From Corynebacterium sp. CNCTC7651 (GTDB lineage Bacteria; Actinomycetota; Actinomycetes; Mycobacteriales; Mycobacteriaceae): a DNA stretch of 64,000 nt. This document shows positions 62,752 to 64,000 of the stretch, piece after piece. The DNA lies in the NCBI RefSeq assembly GCF_021496665.1, contig NZ_CP071246.1, forward strand, positions 682,001 to 746,000. The letters are read 5' to 3'. Both the position numbers and the translations under genes were made by a program. The notes under the pieces are model-generated. The model saw nothing but the letters and a program-made list of their open reading frames with translations. It made no database searches and was not told the origin of the DNA. How positions within the stretch are numbered: the first letter of the stretch is position 1; each line of letters begins with the position of its first letter.

Positions 62752-63858
62752 CTACGGACCTTCCTGGCCAACCAGCTCAAACTCGAGCTGGTCGCTCTCG
62801 CGCCCGTTCACCACAACGCTGATCGCCTGCGTGCCGGGGTAGTAGGTCCGCGTGCTGGTCAGGCGGAAAACGTGTTGCTTCTCCACGGTCAGCCGCTCGC
62901 CCGGTGCGAGCGTGAACTTGCCTAATCGGAACACGCTCGGACGCCGCTGGCCGTTCTTCTTTAGAAAATGCAGGCGGTACTCGGCAAGAAGCTCCTGCTT
63001 TTCAGCGCTGGTGTTTGCCAGCGTCACCTTCAGCGTCGCCGCCTCGCCCACGGTGGCCCGGGGAGGAAATGACAGGTCCTGAACCGCGATGTATTCGCCC
63101 GCCCCGTAACCGGCGAGCGCCAGCGCCCCCGCGTCGCCGCGTTTGATCAGGGTGCGCAGGCCGCGCTCCACCATCCACGTGGCATGGGGCGCGGAGCTCG
63201 CGGCCCAGCGCCCGGCGGTTTCCAGCGCGAGCTCCGGGTGGGTGCGCGAGATGTCGTTCAGATTGTTGGCCACGGATGTGCGCACGAACAGCGACTCGTC
63301 GGCGTGGAGCTGTTCCAGCACCGGGATGATCGGGGTTGGGTCTGCAACGAACGGCGTGTGCACCCGCGCCCACGGCAGCCGCGGGCGGATGCCTTCCGAT
63401 GCCAGCCGGCGCACGTTGTGGCTTCCCGACCGCGCCCATTCGTGCACCCTTGCGAGCGTCAGCTCCGGGTAGCGCTCCAAGTACGGCCGCACTGCCCACT
63501 CGCCGGTGAACGCGCGGGTCAGGGCCTCGATGGCATCCAGGGACAGCTCCGGCTCATCGAGCCCGTACAGCTCGATGTAGCGGCTCACCGGCCAGAGGTG
63601 GAAGGCGTGGTTGAAGTAGCCTTCGCCCTCCAAAAGCTCGGGGCCAAGCCTTGCGACGATCCCTTGAACCGCCTCCCCGTACCCTTCGGGCAGGCGGTCT
63701 TTCAGCCCCTCGGCGAACACGGTGACGCGGCCGAGGATCTCCAGCTCGCCGACGCGCGGCGCGACCCAGGCCGCGTACTCCGCCCCGTCAATACCGAGCT
63801 GGTTGCCGAGCTTCTCCGCCGTCTCCGCGTTGAAGTACTCCTTCATCTTCGGGGCCAT
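62752..63858 (-). CDS. AlkD-like HEAT-repeat DNA alkylation repair protein
   Basis: A 368-residue protein with helical HEAT repeats in residues 1-235 (LDAIEALTRAFTGEWAVRPYLERYPELTLARVHEWARSGSHNVRRLASEG, ESLFVRTSVANNLNDISRTHPELAL), as in AlkD-type glycosylases. A beta-rich C-terminal domain follows (LSFPPRATVGEAATLKVTLANTSAEKQELLAEYRLHFLKKNGQRRPSVFRLG). ATG 63858 lies five bases after the ku stop, so the two DNA-repair genes form an operon. Confidence 0.82.
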   Translation of the reverse strand: MAPKMKEYFNAETAEKLGNQLGIDGAEYAAWVAPRVGELEILGRVTVFAEGLKDRLPEGYGEAVQGIVARLGPELLEGEGYFNHAFHLWPVSRYIELYGLDEPELSLDAIEALTRAFTGEWAVRPYLERYPELTLARVHEWARSGSHNVRRLASEGIRPRLPWARVHTPFVADPTPIIPVLEQLHADESLFVRTSVANNLNDISRTHPELALETAGRWAASSAPHATWMVERGLRTLIKRGDAGALALAGYGAGEYIAVQDLSFPPRATVGEAATLKVTLANTSAEKQELLAEYRLHFLKKNGQRRPSVFRLGKFTLAPGERLTVEKQHVFRLTSTRTYYPGTQAISVVVNGRESDQLEFELVGQEGP

Positions 63859-63863
63859 CGGTG

Positions 63864-64000
63864 TTACGCGCTGTCCTTCTTCGCGCCCTTCTTCGAGCTC
63901 TTTTTGCCTCCGGAGCGCTTGTCCAGGGAAGCCTTGAGGGCTTCCATGAGGTCGACGACGTCGGCCTCGCTATCGTCGTCACGCTTTTGCTCCCCGAAGG
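63864..64000 (-). CDS. ku: Ku protein C-terminus (partial)
   Basis: The frame, open from the window edge to TAA at 63864-63866, encodes about 44 residues: a segment EADVVDLMEALKASLDKR followed by a Lys/Ser-rich tail (GGKKSSKKGAKKDSA). This is typical of the C-terminus of bacterial Ku, the end-binding protein of non-homologous end joining. The rest lies outside the window. Confidence 0.7.
   Translation of the reverse strand, partial: FGEQKRDDDSEADVVDLMEALKASLDKRSGGKKSSKKGAKKDSA

Overview
The window is a high-GC actinobacterial chromosome segment, almost certainly from a Corynebacterium. The evidence is a mycothiol-conjugate amidase (mca) tail, the mca / small membrane protein / short isoprenyl transferase / coaA / glyA order, the fum, glpX, DUF4245, xseB, xseA, ispH, DUF6542, ychF order, an LGFP-repeat lipoprotein, DtxR-type iron boxes in front of a siderophore ABC operon, and many GTG starts. 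No rRNA, tRNA or CRISPR array was seen.

Region 1 (1-17520) is core housekeeping DNA: cell-wall lipid synthesis (isoprenyl transferase, ispH), CoA and one-carbon metabolism (coaA, glyA), central carbon metabolism (fum, glpX), DNA repair (xseAB), a multidrug-type MFS exporter and several conserved membrane proteins, ending with the GTPase gene ychF.

Region 2 (17520 to about 39200) is an accessory island array downstream of ychF. The last 20 bases of the ychF core (encoding VEFKFNV) recur five more times, always in the same orientation: near 22183, 26922, 30138, 34400 and 35362. The copies divide the region into modules. Module 1 holds a decayed serine recombinase and a restriction-modification pair in which a nuclease domain is fused to the methylase (BcgI-like). 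Module 2 holds a single 1486-residue P-loop protein with a Cap4/DUF4297-like N-terminal nuclease signature, a candidate STAND/Avs-type antiphage protein. Module 3 holds a truncated arfB, a mercury-resistance cassette and a broken luciferase-like oxidoreductase. Module 4 holds a HigBA toxin-antitoxin pair, gene scars, a DyP peroxidase, a frameshifted DUF488 gene, a DUF1707 protein and a TipAS-type regulator. Module 5 holds a VOC protein and an intact arfB between two 108-bp direct repeats. Module 6 starts with a truncated higB, followed by an ArsO-like flavin monooxygenase and a CmtR / cadmium-type P-ATPase pair. The pattern suggests repeated integration at the 3' end of ychF by related elements, followed by decay.

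Region 3 (39200-64000) returns to ordinary chromosome: a lipoprotein, a chromate transporter, a lipoprotein-dependent ABC importer, an ADP-ribosylglycohydrolase, a two-component system, an acyltransferase-type membrane protein with an anchored serine protease, a MoxR-like AAA / VWA pair, HPP and CGNR proteins, a histidine phosphatase with a SCO1664-family partner, an iron-siderophore importer with DtxR boxes, a DUF819 transporter with a dipeptide epimerase and a beta-lactamase-fold hydrolase (probably muropeptide salvage), an AlkD-like HEAT protein and the end of ku.
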